Positions 15,739-25,097 of a stretch of DNA of 35,610 nt are shown here, in pieces. The notes under the pieces were generated by a model, which had not been told where the DNA came from, did not search any database, and was given only the letters and a program-made list of their open reading frames with translations. Position numbers and translations under genes: made by a program. Within the stretch, counting starts at the first letter, position 1. Each line of letters starts with the position of its first letter. The DNA comes from DMER64 sp041654355 (GTDB lineage Bacteria > Bacteroidota > Bacteroidia > Bacteroidales > UBA932), in contig JBAZDQ010000015.1 of the NCBI GenBank assembly GCA_041654355.1, positions 1 through 35,610 of the forward strand, written 5' to 3'.

Positions 15739-18132
15739 ATGAATTTAATTCTCAGTGATAAGATGACCGTTATTCCCTTAATGGAAATGGATATGGAAGA
15801 GCAACAGGGAAATATTCGCGAAGAAGAATCGCCCCAGATACTTCCCCTGTTGGTGTTGCGCAATGCCGTCGTTTTTCCGGGAACTTTGATCCCCATTACC
15901 GTTGGCAGGGAGAAATCAATGAAACTGGTCAGGGAAAGCTTTGCAGGTGACAAATGGGTAGGAACCGTTACACAAACGGATCCGTTGGATGACGATCCCG
16001 GTGAAGATGACGTCAGCCGCCACGGATGTTTGGCCAAAATCCTTAAGATCATTGAAATGCCCGAAGGAGGCATTACAGTAATATTGCACGGAAGCCGGCG
16101 TTTCCACGTGGAACGCATGGTCCAGAAAGACCCCTACTTTGCAGCAGAAGTCCGATACCTGTCGGACATTATGCCCCTGGAAAACAACACCAATTATAAA
16201 GCGGTTGTTGATGGCATAAAAGAGGTCGCCGCCCAGATCTTCCAGCTAACCCCCAGTATTCCGCGGGAAGCTGAATTTGCCCTGAAAAACATTGAAAAGG
16301 AAGATTTCCTGGTAAATTTTGTAGCATCCAATATATACCTGGAAGGCATAAAAGACAAACTCAACCTGCTGGCTATAGATGCCCTGGAAGACAGGGCTTC
16401 TAAATTACTGGAATTGCTGTACAAACACCTGGAGCTTCTCAAATTCAAAGAACAGATACATCAGAAAGTCAGGGGTGAGATTGATCAGCAACAAAAAGAA
16501 TATTACCTGAGCAACCAGCTAAAGACTATACAGGACGAGCTGGGGCTTTCACAGGATATGGAAGAGATTGACAACCTGCGGGATCAGGCTGCAAAGAAGA
16601 AATGGAGTAATGAAATTGCCGAGATCTTTGAAAAAGAGGTCCAGAAACTGGAGCGTGCCAATCCGCACCAGCCCGATTACGGGATCCAGCTGAATTACCT
16701 TCAGTTCCTGGTAGATCTTCCCTGGGGAGAATATACAAAAGATCACCTGGATCTTAAAAGGGCACGCAGAGTGTTGGACCGGGATCATTCCGGCCTGGAT
16801 ACGGTCAAAGACAGGATTCTGGAACACCTGGCAGTACTCAAACTGAAAGGAGATATGAAATCCCCCATCCTTTGCCTTTACGGCCCTCCAGGCGTCGGTA
16901 AAACTTCCCTGGGAAGGTCGGTGGCAAAGGCATTGGGAAGGAATTTCGCACGTATTTCACTCGGCGGTCTTCACGATGAATCGGAGATCAGGGGGCACAG
17001 GCGAACATACATTGGTGCCATGCCCGGACGGATCATACAAAGCATAAAAAGAAGCAAGTCCTCAAACCCGGTTATTGTGCTGGACGAGATTGACAAAGTT
17101 GGAGCCGATTTCAGGGGAGATCCCTCCTCGGCATTACTGGAAGTACTGGATCCCGAACAAAACAACTCGTTCCACGACAATTACCTGGATGTGGATTACG
17201 ACCTTTCAAAAGTTTTGTTCATTACTACCGCCAATAGCATAGGGAATATCCAGCCGGCCCTGAGAGACCGTATGGAAATGATCCCTATTAACGGATACCT
17301 GGCCGAAGAAAAAAGGACTATTGCCCGCAAACACTTATTGCCCAAGCAACTGGAAGCTCACGGACTGAAACCGTCTCAACTCCGGCTTAGCCGCAAGGCC
17401 ATAGACGTGGTGATCAACGAATATACAAGGGAATCCGGCGTACGCAACCTGGAAAAACAATTGGCCAAAATTGCGCGCAACATTGCCAAAAGAATCGCAT
17501 TCGGGGAAACCTATGATCCCAACCTGACACCCGATAATGTACGTCAGATCCTGGGAGTCCATCGTATCATACAGGATATTCAGAAAGGAAATGAATTTCC
17601 GGGAGTAGTTACCGGACTGGCCTGGACCGAGACAGGAGGAGAAATTCTTTTTGTGGAATCAAGCCTCAGCAAAGGGAAAGGGACCCTTACCACTACCGGA
17701 AACCTGGGAGATGTCATGAAAGAATCGGCCATTATTGCCCAGCAGTACCTGAAAGCACATGCAGGGCTTTTGGAACTTGATCCGGAGGTTTTTGAAAAGA
17801 CCGACATTCACCTTCACGTTCCGGAAGGGGCTATTCCCAAAGACGGGCCATCGGCCGGTATAACCATGATCTGCTCTATTGCCAGTGCCTTTAAAGATAA
17901 ATGCATCCGGAAAGGTGTTGCGATGACCGGTGAGATTACCCTGCGGGGCAGGATCCTTCCGGTAGGTGGCATAAAAGAAAAAATTCTTGCTGCCAAACGT
18001 TCCGGGATCAAAACAATTATTCTTTCCGAAGACAACCGGAAAGATATTGAAGAGATCAACCCCGAATTCATAAAAGGCATAGAATTTATATTCATGAAGA
18101 CCATACCTGAAGTCATCAAATACGTATTGTAG
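15739..18132 (+). CDS. lon: ATP-dependent protease Lon
   Basis: 797 residues, full-length LonA. It unfolds and degrades misfolded and regulatory proteins in the cytoplasm. The N-terminal substrate-binding domain starts at LPLLVLRNAVVFPG, a coiled coil follows (about 225-330), and the AAA+ module has Walker A GPPGVGKT (382-389) and Walker B VIVLDEIDK. The protease domain carries the Ser705 (KDGPSAGITM) and Lys748 (GGIKEK) dyad. I use the ATG at 15739; an in-frame ATG at 15763 is an alternative. The short acidic stretch before the Lon domain is common in Bacteroidota. The promoter is sigma-54-like, suggesting stress control. The ung gene begins one base after its stop. Confidence 0.96.
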   Translation: MNLILSDKMTVIPLMEMDMEEQQGNIREEESPQILPLLVLRNAVVFPGTLIPITVGREKSMKLVRESFAGDKWVGTVTQTDPLDDDPGEDDVSRHGCLAKILKIIEMPEGGITVILHGSRRFHVERMVQKDPYFAAEVRYLSDIMPLENNTNYKAVVDGIKEVAAQIFQLTPSIPREAEFALKNIEKEDFLVNFVASNIYLEGIKDKLNLLAIDALEDRASKLLELLYKHLELLKFKEQIHQKVRGEIDQQQKEYYLSNQLKTIQDELGLSQDMEEIDNLRDQAAKKKWSNEIAEIFEKEVQKLERANPHQPDYGIQLNYLQFLVDLPWGEYTKDHLDLKRARRVLDRDHSGLDTVKDRILEHLAVLKLKGDMKSPILCLYGPPGVGKTSLGRSVAKALGRNFARISLGGLHDESEIRGHRRTYIGAMPGRIIQSIKRSKSSNPVIVLDEIDKVGADFRGDPSSALLEVLDPEQNNSFHDNYLDVDYDLSKVLFITTANSIGNIQPALRDRMEMIPINGYLAEEKRTIARKHLLPKQLEAHGLKPSQLRLSRKAIDVVINEYTRESGVRNLEKQLAKIARNIAKRIAFGETYDPNLTPDNVRQILGVHRIIQDIQKGNEFPGVVTGLAWTETGGEILFVESSLSKGKGTLTTTGNLGDVMKESAIIAQQYLKAHAGLLELDPEVFEKTDIHLHVPEGAIPKDGPSAGITMICSIASAFKDKCIRKGVAMTGEITLRGRILPVGGIKEKILAAKRSGIKTIILSEDNRKDIEEINPEFIKGIEFIFMKTIPEVIKYVL

Positions 18133-18133
18133 C

Positions 18134-18802
18134 GTGGATGTAACCATTGAAGACAGCTGGAAAAAAATTCTGGAGCCGGAATTCTCAAAGCCATATTTTG
18201 AAAATATCGTTTCTTTCCTGCATGCGGAAAAAAAGAAGGGAAAGACCATATATCCCCCCGGCAAACAGATCTTCAATGCATTTGAAATGACCCCCTTTTC
18301 TGCTTTAAAAGTCCTGTTACTGGGACAGGATCCCTATCACCGTCCCGGTCAGGCTCACGGATTGTCCTTTTCAGTGCCCCGCAATATTGTTCCTCCGCCT
18401 TCGCTTAAAACAATTTTTACCGAGTTGACTGCCGACACGGGTATCCTGCCGCCTTCCCACGGATGTCTGGAAGCCTGGGCCGCACAGGGAGTCATGCTAC
18501 TCAATGCCATCCTCACGGTAGAGGCGGGTAAACCCGCCTCACACAGCAACATAGGCTGGATGGAATATACCGATGCCGTAATACGGACTGTTTCTGAAAA
18601 AAAAGAAAATATAGTCTTTTTATTATGGGGAAATTTTGCCCGCAGCAAAAGGAGCCTCATTGACCCGTCAAAGCATTGTATTCTGGAAGCAGCGCATCCT
18701 TCACCCCTTGCCCGCGGGGCATTTTACGGGTCCCACCCTTTTTCAAAAACGAATGCATACCTGATTTCAAAAGGGATCGATCCCATAGACTGGCATTTGT
18801 AA
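18134..18802 (+). CDS. ung: Uracil-DNA glycosylase (family 1)
   Basis: 222 residues. It excises uracil from DNA to start base-excision repair. The catalytic Asp66 lies in the water-activating motif GQDPYHRPGQAHGLSFSV and His188 in the DNA-intercalation motif HPSPLARG. The start is a GTG at 18134, one base after the lon stop; it gives MDVTIEDSWKKIL, the expected N-terminus of the family, and no in-frame ATG is near. Translation is probably coupled to lon, which would put a DNA-repair enzyme under the lon promoter. Confidence 0.95.
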   Translation: MDVTIEDSWKKILEPEFSKPYFENIVSFLHAEKKKGKTIYPPGKQIFNAFEMTPFSALKVLLLGQDPYHRPGQAHGLSFSVPRNIVPPPSLKTIFTELTADTGILPPSHGCLEAWAAQGVMLLNAILTVEAGKPASHSNIGWMEYTDAVIRTVSEKKENIVFLLWGNFARSKRSLIDPSKHCILEAAHPSPLARGAFYGSHPFSKTNAYLISKGIDPIDWHL

Positions 18803-18825
18803 AGAACTATATCCGATATTTTTCT

Positions 18826-18833
18826 TACTTTTG
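18826..18833 (+). promoter_or_regulatory. -7 box of coaD
   Basis: TACTTTTG, 25 bases before the coaD ATG at 18859 and just after the ung stop. It suggests coaD and the genes after it are a separate transcription unit. Confidence 0.45.
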
Positions 18834-18858
18834 GTGCTTAACCAATTTATTTATCTCC

Positions 18859-19335
18859 ATGGAAAAGATAGCTGTCTTTCCCGGCTCTTTTGATCCGTTC
18901 ACTTCCGGCCACCTGGATGTGTTGCGCTCAGCATTGAAGCTTTTTGACAGGATCATTGTTGCAGTTGGCGTCAATCAACAGAAAGTAAGCCTTTTTTCTC
19001 CTCAGGCACGGGTAGCCATCATCAAAGATGTTGTAAAGGATATGACACAAGTGGAAGTCTGTTCGTTCAACGGCCTGACCATAGATTTTTGCCGAAAAAA
19101 CAACATCAATTTCATATTCAGGGGTATCCGAACAACAACCGACTTTGAGCTGGAACAGGTAATTTCGCAGGTAAATTCCAAGATGGCGCCCGAAATCCAG
19201 ACTATTTTTATTCCGTCGGGGCCCAAATTTTCTTTTATTTCTTCTACTGTGGTACGGGATGTGCTGTTAAACGGCGGGAATGCAGGATGTATGCTGCCCC
19301 CCGGTGTGGATTTAAATAAGTATTTAAAAATGTAG
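18859..19335 (+). CDS. coaD: Phosphopantetheine adenylyltransferase
   Basis: 158 residues, the standard size. It transfers AMP to 4'-phosphopantetheine, the penultimate step of coenzyme A synthesis. The nucleotidyltransferase motif T-x-G-H is at residues 15-18 in FPGSFDPFTSGHLD. Further motifs are FRGIRTTTDFELE and the ISSTVVRD loop near the C-terminus. I use the ATG at 18859; the open frame further upstream overlaps ung and lacks homology. A thioredoxin-fold gene starts eight bases after the stop, so the two are likely co-transcribed. Confidence 0.96.
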   Translation: MEKIAVFPGSFDPFTSGHLDVLRSALKLFDRIIVAVGVNQQKVSLFSPQARVAIIKDVVKDMTQVEVCSFNGLTIDFCRKNNINFIFRGIRTTTDFELEQVISQVNSKMAPEIQTIFIPSGPKFSFISSTVVRDVLLNGGNAGCMLPPGVDLNKYLKM

Positions 19336-19343
19336 GACACCCT

Positions 19344-21074
19344 ATGTGGTCTCTGTTTTTGGCTGTTTTTTACAACCTTTTTCTGTGTCTAAACGGGGGA
19401 AGTGATTCTCCTGTTATCCTTGCCATACAACAGGGAGAGTATGTGGTACCCGTAGACACACTGTCTCCTGACTTCCAGGGATGTGTGACCTTTACGGGGG
19501 AACAAGCCCTGGAACCGGGGCAATATATGTTTGTCCAGGATAACAGGAGGCTTTTTAATTTTCTTGTATCCCGCCCGGAACCTGTATCCATTCGTTTTAT
19601 AGCTACCATAAACAAAGGCAGGACCGAAGACATTCAGATAGACGGCTCGGAAGAAAACAATGCCTATATGCGTTTTTACCAATTCCTCCAGGATAAATAC
19701 GCTCTGATAAACAAGATCCTGGATTCAGATTCCGATACACAGGTAAAATTACAGGAAGTAGAACGAATGGAAGGGACCATCAGGGATTACACCCATTTTC
19801 TGGCCGGACAGTTTGACAGTTGCATGCTGGGAATCATTGCCCGGAACGTGTTTACTCCCGAACCGTCCAATGAAGATGATACGTTACATTATCTGGACTA
19901 TATTGATTTCATGGATCCGAGGTACCTGAACACTTCCATTCTTCCTGTCAGACTAAAGGAATTTTTTACACAGAAACTGGAACAGCAGCCGGATACACTT
20001 ATCAGTTATACCGACCTTTTCCTGAAAGAAGAAATGCATCCCCGTGTAAGGGTGTATTGTGCCCGGTACTTGTTCACCCTGTTTTTCACAAGCGAAATCA
20101 TGGGAATGGAACGCGTTGCCGTACATATTGCACAGGCTTATTTTTTAAACGATCCCTCTTTCTCTGACGATCCTGAAATGTTGCGGGAAATGGAAACTTA
20201 TGTACAATTCAACAGTCAATGCCTTACCGGTATGAAAGCTCCTTCGCTGGATTTGCCGGACGCGGAAGGAACCGTCCGTTCCCTGTATGCGATCAGCGTT
20301 CCGCATACTGTTGTTTTCTTTTTTGAAGACAGCTGCCCTGCCTGCAGTGACGAATTACTAAAACTGGTTAAATTTTCTCAAAGCGCTGATAATAAATCCG
20401 TTAAGATCTATGCGGTATATACAGGAGATACCCGGAATGTTTTTGTAAAATATTCGAATTTCTTTCCGGAAAACTGGATTACAGTCTGGGATCCAGATCT
20501 CAGTTCGGGATTTCAAAGGAAGTACAACGTCAGAAGCACACCCAGGATCTATTTATTGGATAAGAACAAGATCATTATCGGAAGAGATATAGGAACTGAA
20601 ACACTCAATGAGATCCTGCAGGATCAACGCTCAAGGGAAGAAGTTGAATTGCCGGCAGCACCGGACATGATCCTGGAAACCGAGAACGGGGAATCTTATG
20701 CGCTGCATGATATAGAGTCTTCCTATACAGTTCTTTACCTGTACGATCCTTCCTGTGCTACATGCGGTATGGTAACTCATATTCTGTACGATTTGTTTGA
20801 AAGCACCCGGGATAAGGGAATCCGTTTTTCAGCCGTATATACAGGAGATGATTATAAGTCCTGGAGAAAATGGTTGGCAGAAGGTGGATATAATGAATGG
20901 ATCAATCTGTGGAACCCGTCGGGAGATGCCCGGATAACCAGTAGTTACAACATCAATGACATACCTCTGATCCTGCTGTTAGATGAAGATAAGAAGATCA
21001 TAGCAGATCATCTCTCCGTGGAAACATTGACATATATACTAAAAGAACTGATGCCTTATGATCCATTATTTTGA
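19344..21074 (+). CDS. Exported protein with two tandem thioredoxin-like domains
   Basis: 576 residues. A hydrophobic N-terminus suggests export, but it has no basic residues before the core and no proper lipobox, so the signal is atypical. An N-terminal region (about 20-285) resembles the DUF4369/DUF5106 portions seen before TlpA-like domains in Bacteroidota. The first thioredoxin fold (about 295-430) has the CPAC motif at Cys331/Cys334 and a cis-proline loop in VRSTPRIYLLDKNK. The second (about 435-576) has CATC at Cys471/Cys474 and INDIPLILLLDEDKK. Both redox motifs are intact. The role is probably periplasmic disulfide exchange; the substrate is unknown. It ends 17 bases inside ubiD. Confidence 0.8.
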   Translation: MWSLFLAVFYNLFLCLNGGSDSPVILAIQQGEYVVPVDTLSPDFQGCVTFTGEQALEPGQYMFVQDNRRLFNFLVSRPEPVSIRFIATINKGRTEDIQIDGSEENNAYMRFYQFLQDKYALINKILDSDSDTQVKLQEVERMEGTIRDYTHFLAGQFDSCMLGIIARNVFTPEPSNEDDTLHYLDYIDFMDPRYLNTSILPVRLKEFFTQKLEQQPDTLISYTDLFLKEEMHPRVRVYCARYLFTLFFTSEIMGMERVAVHIAQAYFLNDPSFSDDPEMLREMETYVQFNSQCLTGMKAPSLDLPDAEGTVRSLYAISVPHTVVFFFEDSCPACSDELLKLVKFSQSADNKSVKIYAVYTGDTRNVFVKYSNFFPENWITVWDPDLSSGFQRKYNVRSTPRIYLLDKNKIIIGRDIGTETLNEILQDQRSREEVELPAAPDMILETENGESYALHDIESSYTVLYLYDPSCATCGMVTHILYDLFESTRDKGIRFSAVYTGDDYKSWRKWLAEGGYNEWINLWNPSGDARITSSYNINDIPLILLLDEDKKIIADHLSVETLTYILKELMPYDPLF

Positions 21075-22809
21075 TGAATTTTTAAAAATACTACATCAGA
21101 AAGGCGAGTTGTTGACTATAACCCGTCACGTTGACACCAATCAGGAAATAACTGAGATCACCGACCGTCAGGCCAGCCGTCATAACGGAGGAAAAGCCCT
21201 GCTTTTTACGGATACCGGCACTGCTTTCCCTATCGTGACCAACGTTTTTTCTTCTGAAAAAAGAATAGCACTGGCATTCGAAATGGACACCCTGGATGAT
21301 GTATGCAACAGGATATCGGCATTTTACCAGGCCATTGCACAAAGCCGTACAAGCAACCGGTTTATGAGAAGATCCCCGGTTTCGGAATTTAACCAATACG
21401 TTCCCAAAACTTCAAGTGCAGGTTCCTGCCAGGAGATCGCCCTGTTCCCTCCGGATCTGAACAGGATCCCTTTTCTGAGAAACCGTACCTTTGACCAGGC
21501 ACACAGTCTTCATGAAGTACCACTTTTGATTAAGAATCCTTACCTGGATACTTATACCATAGAATCCACCCGTTTGCTGTGGCATTCAAAAACTACCGTA
21601 CAGCTCAGATTCGAACCGGGATCACAAGCTTCATTATTTATCAATGAATCTCCCCAGTCAAGAATTCCGATTGCGTTATTTTTCGGGGGAGATCCCCTGT
21701 ATACACTTACCGGGATAGTTCCCCGATCCTCCGATGTGGACCCGTTGTTACTGGGAGGTTACCTGAGAAGAAAAGCAATTGTCAAAGTTCCCTGTCTGAG
21801 CCAGCCGCTGGAAGTTCCTGAAAATTGCGACCTTGTAATAGAAGGATATATAGATAAAAATGCCCAGCAGGTAGCTTCCGCATCGTGCGGTGAAAACACC
21901 GGTTTTTATTCCACCGGGGGAAAAGAGCCTCTGATGCACGTAACTTGTGTTACACACAGGAAAGACCCGAAATTACTCCTGAACATTCCTTCTCTGGGAG
22001 TAATGCGGTCAAGAAGACACCTGTCCAAAGCTGTCTCGGTTTTTGTAGAGACAAACATTGAACAAACCATCGCTATGGAAGTGCGCCGGATCTGCTTTCC
22101 TTATTTTGCCGAAAACGGTTCTGCAGCCATTGTAGCCATAAGAAAGTATTATCCGGGTCAAACATACAAAGTAGCCCATGCTTTTTGGGGATCATCCATA
22201 ACCTACCTGAACAAATTACTGATCCTGGTAGATGAGCATGTAGATGTTACGAACCTGCATGAAGTAAACGAATGCATTAAAAAGTACTACAACCCGGCCC
22301 GGGATACTTTTTTCAGCAGGGGTCCGCTCGGTATGTCAGACCATGCCGCTCCCCAATCGGGTTTTGGAGGAAAAATGTGTATTGATGCGACTACAAAAGG
22401 GAGCAATAATCGCCACAAACCGTCTATAGGTAACGAACCGTATCAGTTCTTTCATAAATCAGATAAGGATCATCTGAAATATCATTCAGACATACGCATC
22501 ATGATAGCTGTTGATAAAGAAGTTAATCTGAAAGACAAAGATTTGTGTTTCTGGATGATGATCAATCAAACGGACCCCATAAGAGACGTTAGCATAGAAA
22601 ACGGGGTTTTGCTTGTGGATGCCTGCACAAAAAAGAAAGGTGACCCGGGGATACTCCGTTCCTGGCCAAATGTATGCTGTTCGTCCTCGGACACTATAAA
22701 GGCTGTGGATAATTACTGGGAACGCCTTAAGATCGGGGAATTCATTCCTTCTCCCTCTCTCAGGTTTCATCCTTTTCTGCGAAACGGCAAAGCGCAGATC
22801 AGCGAATAG
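21058..22809 (+). CDS. UbiD-family decarboxylase
   Basis: 583 residues. UbiD enzymes use prenylated FMN to decarboxylate aromatic or unsaturated acids. Supporting stretches are LVIEGYIDKNAQQ followed by ENTGFYSTGG and HVTCVTHRKDP, the equivalent of the DHTGYY region, then LNIPSLGVMRSRRHLSKA, and the late KDHLKYHSDIRIMIAVD. Homologues in Bacteroidota are usually annotated as menaquinone-biosynthesis decarboxylase, but the substrate cannot be read from sequence. No UbiX flavin prenyltransferase gene is in the window. The ATG overlaps the thioredoxin-protein stop by 17 bases. The last 43 bases overlap the convergent lnt gene. Confidence 0.85.
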   Translation: MIHYFDEFLKILHQKGELLTITRHVDTNQEITEITDRQASRHNGGKALLFTDTGTAFPIVTNVFSSEKRIALAFEMDTLDDVCNRISAFYQAIAQSRTSNRFMRRSPVSEFNQYVPKTSSAGSCQEIALFPPDLNRIPFLRNRTFDQAHSLHEVPLLIKNPYLDTYTIESTRLLWHSKTTVQLRFEPGSQASLFINESPQSRIPIALFFGGDPLYTLTGIVPRSSDVDPLLLGGYLRRKAIVKVPCLSQPLEVPENCDLVIEGYIDKNAQQVASASCGENTGFYSTGGKEPLMHVTCVTHRKDPKLLLNIPSLGVMRSRRHLSKAVSVFVETNIEQTIAMEVRRICFPYFAENGSAAIVAIRKYYPGQTYKVAHAFWGSSITYLNKLLILVDEHVDVTNLHEVNECIKKYYNPARDTFFSRGPLGMSDHAAPQSGFGGKMCIDATTKGSNNRHKPSIGNEPYQFFHKSDKDHLKYHSDIRIMIAVDKEVNLKDKDLCFWMMINQTDPIRDVSIENGVLLVDACTKKKGDPGILRSWPNVCCSSSDTIKAVDNYWERLKIGEFIPSPSLRFHPFLRNGKAQISE

Positions 22810-24356
22810 AAAGCTAACAGTAACATGATAATAACGGATAACCTGCCTGTATAGTCCCCGTGTTTGACATAATAAGTCAGAGCATCATTCAGATTGATTA
22901 TCCCGTTTAGAGACGCTGGTTCCCACCATTGTGTCTGCACAAGGCGTTCTCCTTTCTGGTTGATCAGAGCAGAGATACCCGTGTTGGCACTGTGTACAAT
23001 ACTTCTTCTTGTTTCAATTGCCCGCAGGGAGGCATAACTGATGTGTTGCCGATATCCCGGTGTGTTCCGCCACCAGCCATCATTGGTGATAATTGTCATA
23101 AAATTGGCTCCGTTCTTAACATAACCGGTAAAGAATTCCCCGTAAACGGATTCATAACAGATTGCCACGCCGGTAACCTCCCTGTTGTCAGTCCTCGAAA
23201 AAACAGTCCGTTCTGTCTGCGTACCGAGCGTGCCGGTTGTCCCTCCAAGATTCAGCGATAATTTTTCAATAAATGGGAATATATCTATGTAGGGCATTTT
23301 TTCACTTCCCACTACAAGTTTTGATTTGTGATATATCTGAACGCGATCTGAAGTATCCAGCTGTAAAGCAGAATTGTAAACTTCGTACCACCTGTCTCCG
23401 TAGCGTCGTGCTGAAGGAGTGGGCTTTTTTGCGGAAGCAGGATAAAAACCAATGGTATTGGCTCCGAAAATAAAAGCTGTCCCGGGATATTCTTCCACCA
23501 ATTCTTTATAAAGCACCACAGAGGGTGATGAAAAATAATTACCCAATATGATCTCGTGAACACTCGTCTCAGGGGCAATAACATATCGGGTGGAAGAAGT
23601 GATCTGTTCCCGCGCCAGTGTAAGGATCTTAGAATCCTGTTGTTCCTGGGGCATCGTACTGTATTTTTCATTCCAGGGATCAATGTTCGGTTGAACAACT
23701 ACGACCTCAACCGGCCTTTCAGATTCTTTGTAGGTATAAAACCTTATTAATGAGAGCATTATAGGAGCAAAAATGAAGATTGCCAGCAATATAATTTTTA
23801 TTTTGGCAAATTTTTGCCTGAAAACGAAAAAAAATCCCAGGTTAATGACCCAAACCCACAGGCTTCCTCCAAGTACTCCTGTGACTTCATACCACTGGAT
23901 CAGGCTCACGTTGGTCGCAAAACCGTTTCCAAGGACAAGCCAGGGAAATGATATTTCTGCATTAAAGTAGAAAAATTCCCATGCGACCCAAAGCACTGCC
24001 AGAAAAACATAAGCTAAAAAATCGTTTTTCCCTTTTCTGACAATCCATTTTTTAACTCTGCGGAAAACCGCAAAAACCACAAACATTTGAAAAGCATTGC
24101 CAAAAATGGCAAAAAGACCTCCTGCCAGTGTACTGTAACATACCCAGAAGACTGTCAACGCATTCCAGACAACAAATGTAAGCGCATAATATTTCCAACA
24201 TCCTTTTGTCCTGTTCACTGTAAATGCATGCTCCATCCATAAGAGGGGAACAAATGCGAATAACAGGATAAGCCCGGTATGAGGAAGAAGAAATGGGATG
24301 CTAAGCAAAATGCCCGATAATACGGACATTACAAGATTCTTACGTACGGAATTCAT
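22767..24356 (-). CDS. lnt: Apolipoprotein N-acyltransferase
   Basis: 529 residues. It adds the third acyl chain to the N-terminal cysteine of lipoproteins in the inner membrane. About six hydrophobic segments fill residues 8-200, then a nitrilase-type domain begins at VEVVVVQPNIDPW. The Glu-Lys-Cys triad is Glu263 (APETSVH), Lys344 (YHKSKLVVGSE) and Cys400 (ICYESVYGEFF). A last membrane helix lies near the C-terminus. The lipoproteins encoded in this same window are plausible substrates. A TAGATTTG box ends four bases before the ATG. The 3' end overlaps ubiD by 43 bases. Confidence 0.95.
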   Translation of the reverse strand: MNSVRKNLVMSVLSGILLSIPFLLPHTGLILLFAFVPLLWMEHAFTVNRTKGCWKYYALTFVVWNALTVFWVCYSTLAGGLFAIFGNAFQMFVVFAVFRRVKKWIVRKGKNDFLAYVFLAVLWVAWEFFYFNAEISFPWLVLGNGFATNVSLIQWYEVTGVLGGSLWVWVINLGFFFVFRQKFAKIKIILLAIFIFAPIMLSLIRFYTYKESERPVEVVVVQPNIDPWNEKYSTMPQEQQDSKILTLAREQITSSTRYVIAPETSVHEIILGNYFSSPSVVLYKELVEEYPGTAFIFGANTIGFYPASAKKPTPSARRYGDRWYEVYNSALQLDTSDRVQIYHKSKLVVGSEKMPYIDIFPFIEKLSLNLGGTTGTLGTQTERTVFSRTDNREVTGVAICYESVYGEFFTGYVKNGANFMTIITNDGWWRNTPGYRQHISYASLRAIETRRSIVHSANTGISALINQKGERLVQTQWWEPASLNGIINLNDALTYYVKHGDYTGRLSVIIMLLLAFYSLICALPFRRKG

Positions 24357-24360
24357 AAGA

Positions 24361-24368
24361 CAAATCTA
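24361..24368 (-). promoter_or_regulatory. -7 box of lnt
   Basis: TAGATTTG on the minus strand, then TCTT, then the lnt ATG at 24356; a leaderless arrangement. Confidence 0.45.
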
Positions 24369-24397
24369 CAAATTATTATTAAATAACTGATTTTTTA

Positions 24398-24405
24398 TAA
24401 CTTTG
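24398..24405 (+). promoter_or_regulatory. -7 box of the LysE-type gene
   Basis: TAACTTTG, then six bases, then the ATG at 24412. It lies only 29 bases from the divergent lnt box. Confidence 0.45.
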
Positions 24406-24411
24406 CCCGCC

Positions 24412-25065
24412 ATGAATGATTTTCCGCTGAACTTATTAATGGGAATGATAGCCGGTTTTTCGGTTTCCGTACCCCTGGGCCCCGGCGGATTATTCTGCAT
24501 TCAAAGAACATTAAGTAAAGGTCCCCGATCCGGTTTGATCGCCGGTCTTGGGGCAGCCACTTCCGATGTCATTTATGCTTCACTTGCCATACTGAGTCTT
24601 TCATTCATAAGGACCGTTATCGAAAACAACAAAAATTTACTTTTTTTCATAAGCGGAATGGCCCTGATGATCATAGGGCTGGCAATATTTTCCTCTAATC
24701 CCGTAAAACAATTGCGTCAAAACCGGGAATCAAAAAAATTCTGGGAAGATTACCTGACTGGCTTTCTTATGTCCATAACCAACCCGGGATGTCTTTTTCT
24801 TATCATGGGTGTTTTTGCCTTCTTGGGAACCAGTGTTGACAGGAGTTCGGGATCTTTCATCATTTCTGCCATACTGTTGGGAGTTTTTCTGGGAGCTTCG
24901 TCATGGTGGTTCTTGTTAAGTACTTTTGTTAATCTGTTCAGAAAAAGATTCAGGCTCCGGCAATTGTGGAACATTAACCGTGTTGCGGGCATTGCTATAA
25001 TGCTTTTAGGTGTTTTGGCGGCGGCCAAAGGATTGTCAAATTTACTCCGCACATTAATACATTAA
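24412..25065 (+). CDS. LysE/RhtB-family exporter
   Basis: 217 residues with six hydrophobic segments, typical of the LysE superfamily of amino-acid and small-molecule exporters. The family signature SVPLGPGGLFCIQRTLSKG and the GLGAATSDVIYASLA loop are present near the N-terminus, and TNPGCLFLIMG in the fourth segment. It acts in the inner membrane; the exported compound cannot be told. I chose the ATG at 24412 because an in-frame TTG nine bases upstream lies inside the -7 box. It stands alone, followed by ssrA. Confidence 0.88.
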   Translation: MNDFPLNLLMGMIAGFSVSVPLGPGGLFCIQRTLSKGPRSGLIAGLGAATSDVIYASLAILSLSFIRTVIENNKNLLFFISGMALMIIGLAIFSSNPVKQLRQNRESKKFWEDYLTGFLMSITNPGCLFLIMGVFAFLGTSVDRSSGSFIISAILLGVFLGASSWWFLLSTFVNLFRKRFRLRQLWNINRVAGIAIMLLGVLAAAKGLSNLLRTLIH

Positions 25066-25074
25066 AATTTTACC

Positions 25075-25082
25075 TATCTTTG
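25075..25082 (+). promoter_or_regulatory. -7 box of ssrA
   Basis: TATCTTTG, 15 bases before the mature tmRNA 5' end. This allows a short leader to be removed by RNase P. Confidence 0.5.
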
Positions 25083-25097
25083 TGTTATACTTACCAT

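Noticed and set aside
17659..18276. 205-codon minus-strand frame
   Set aside because: Antisense to the lon protease domain and ung, whose conserved motifs are certain.
18676..18858. N-terminal extension of CoaD
   Set aside because: It overlaps ung, lacks family similarity and precedes the coaD promoter box.
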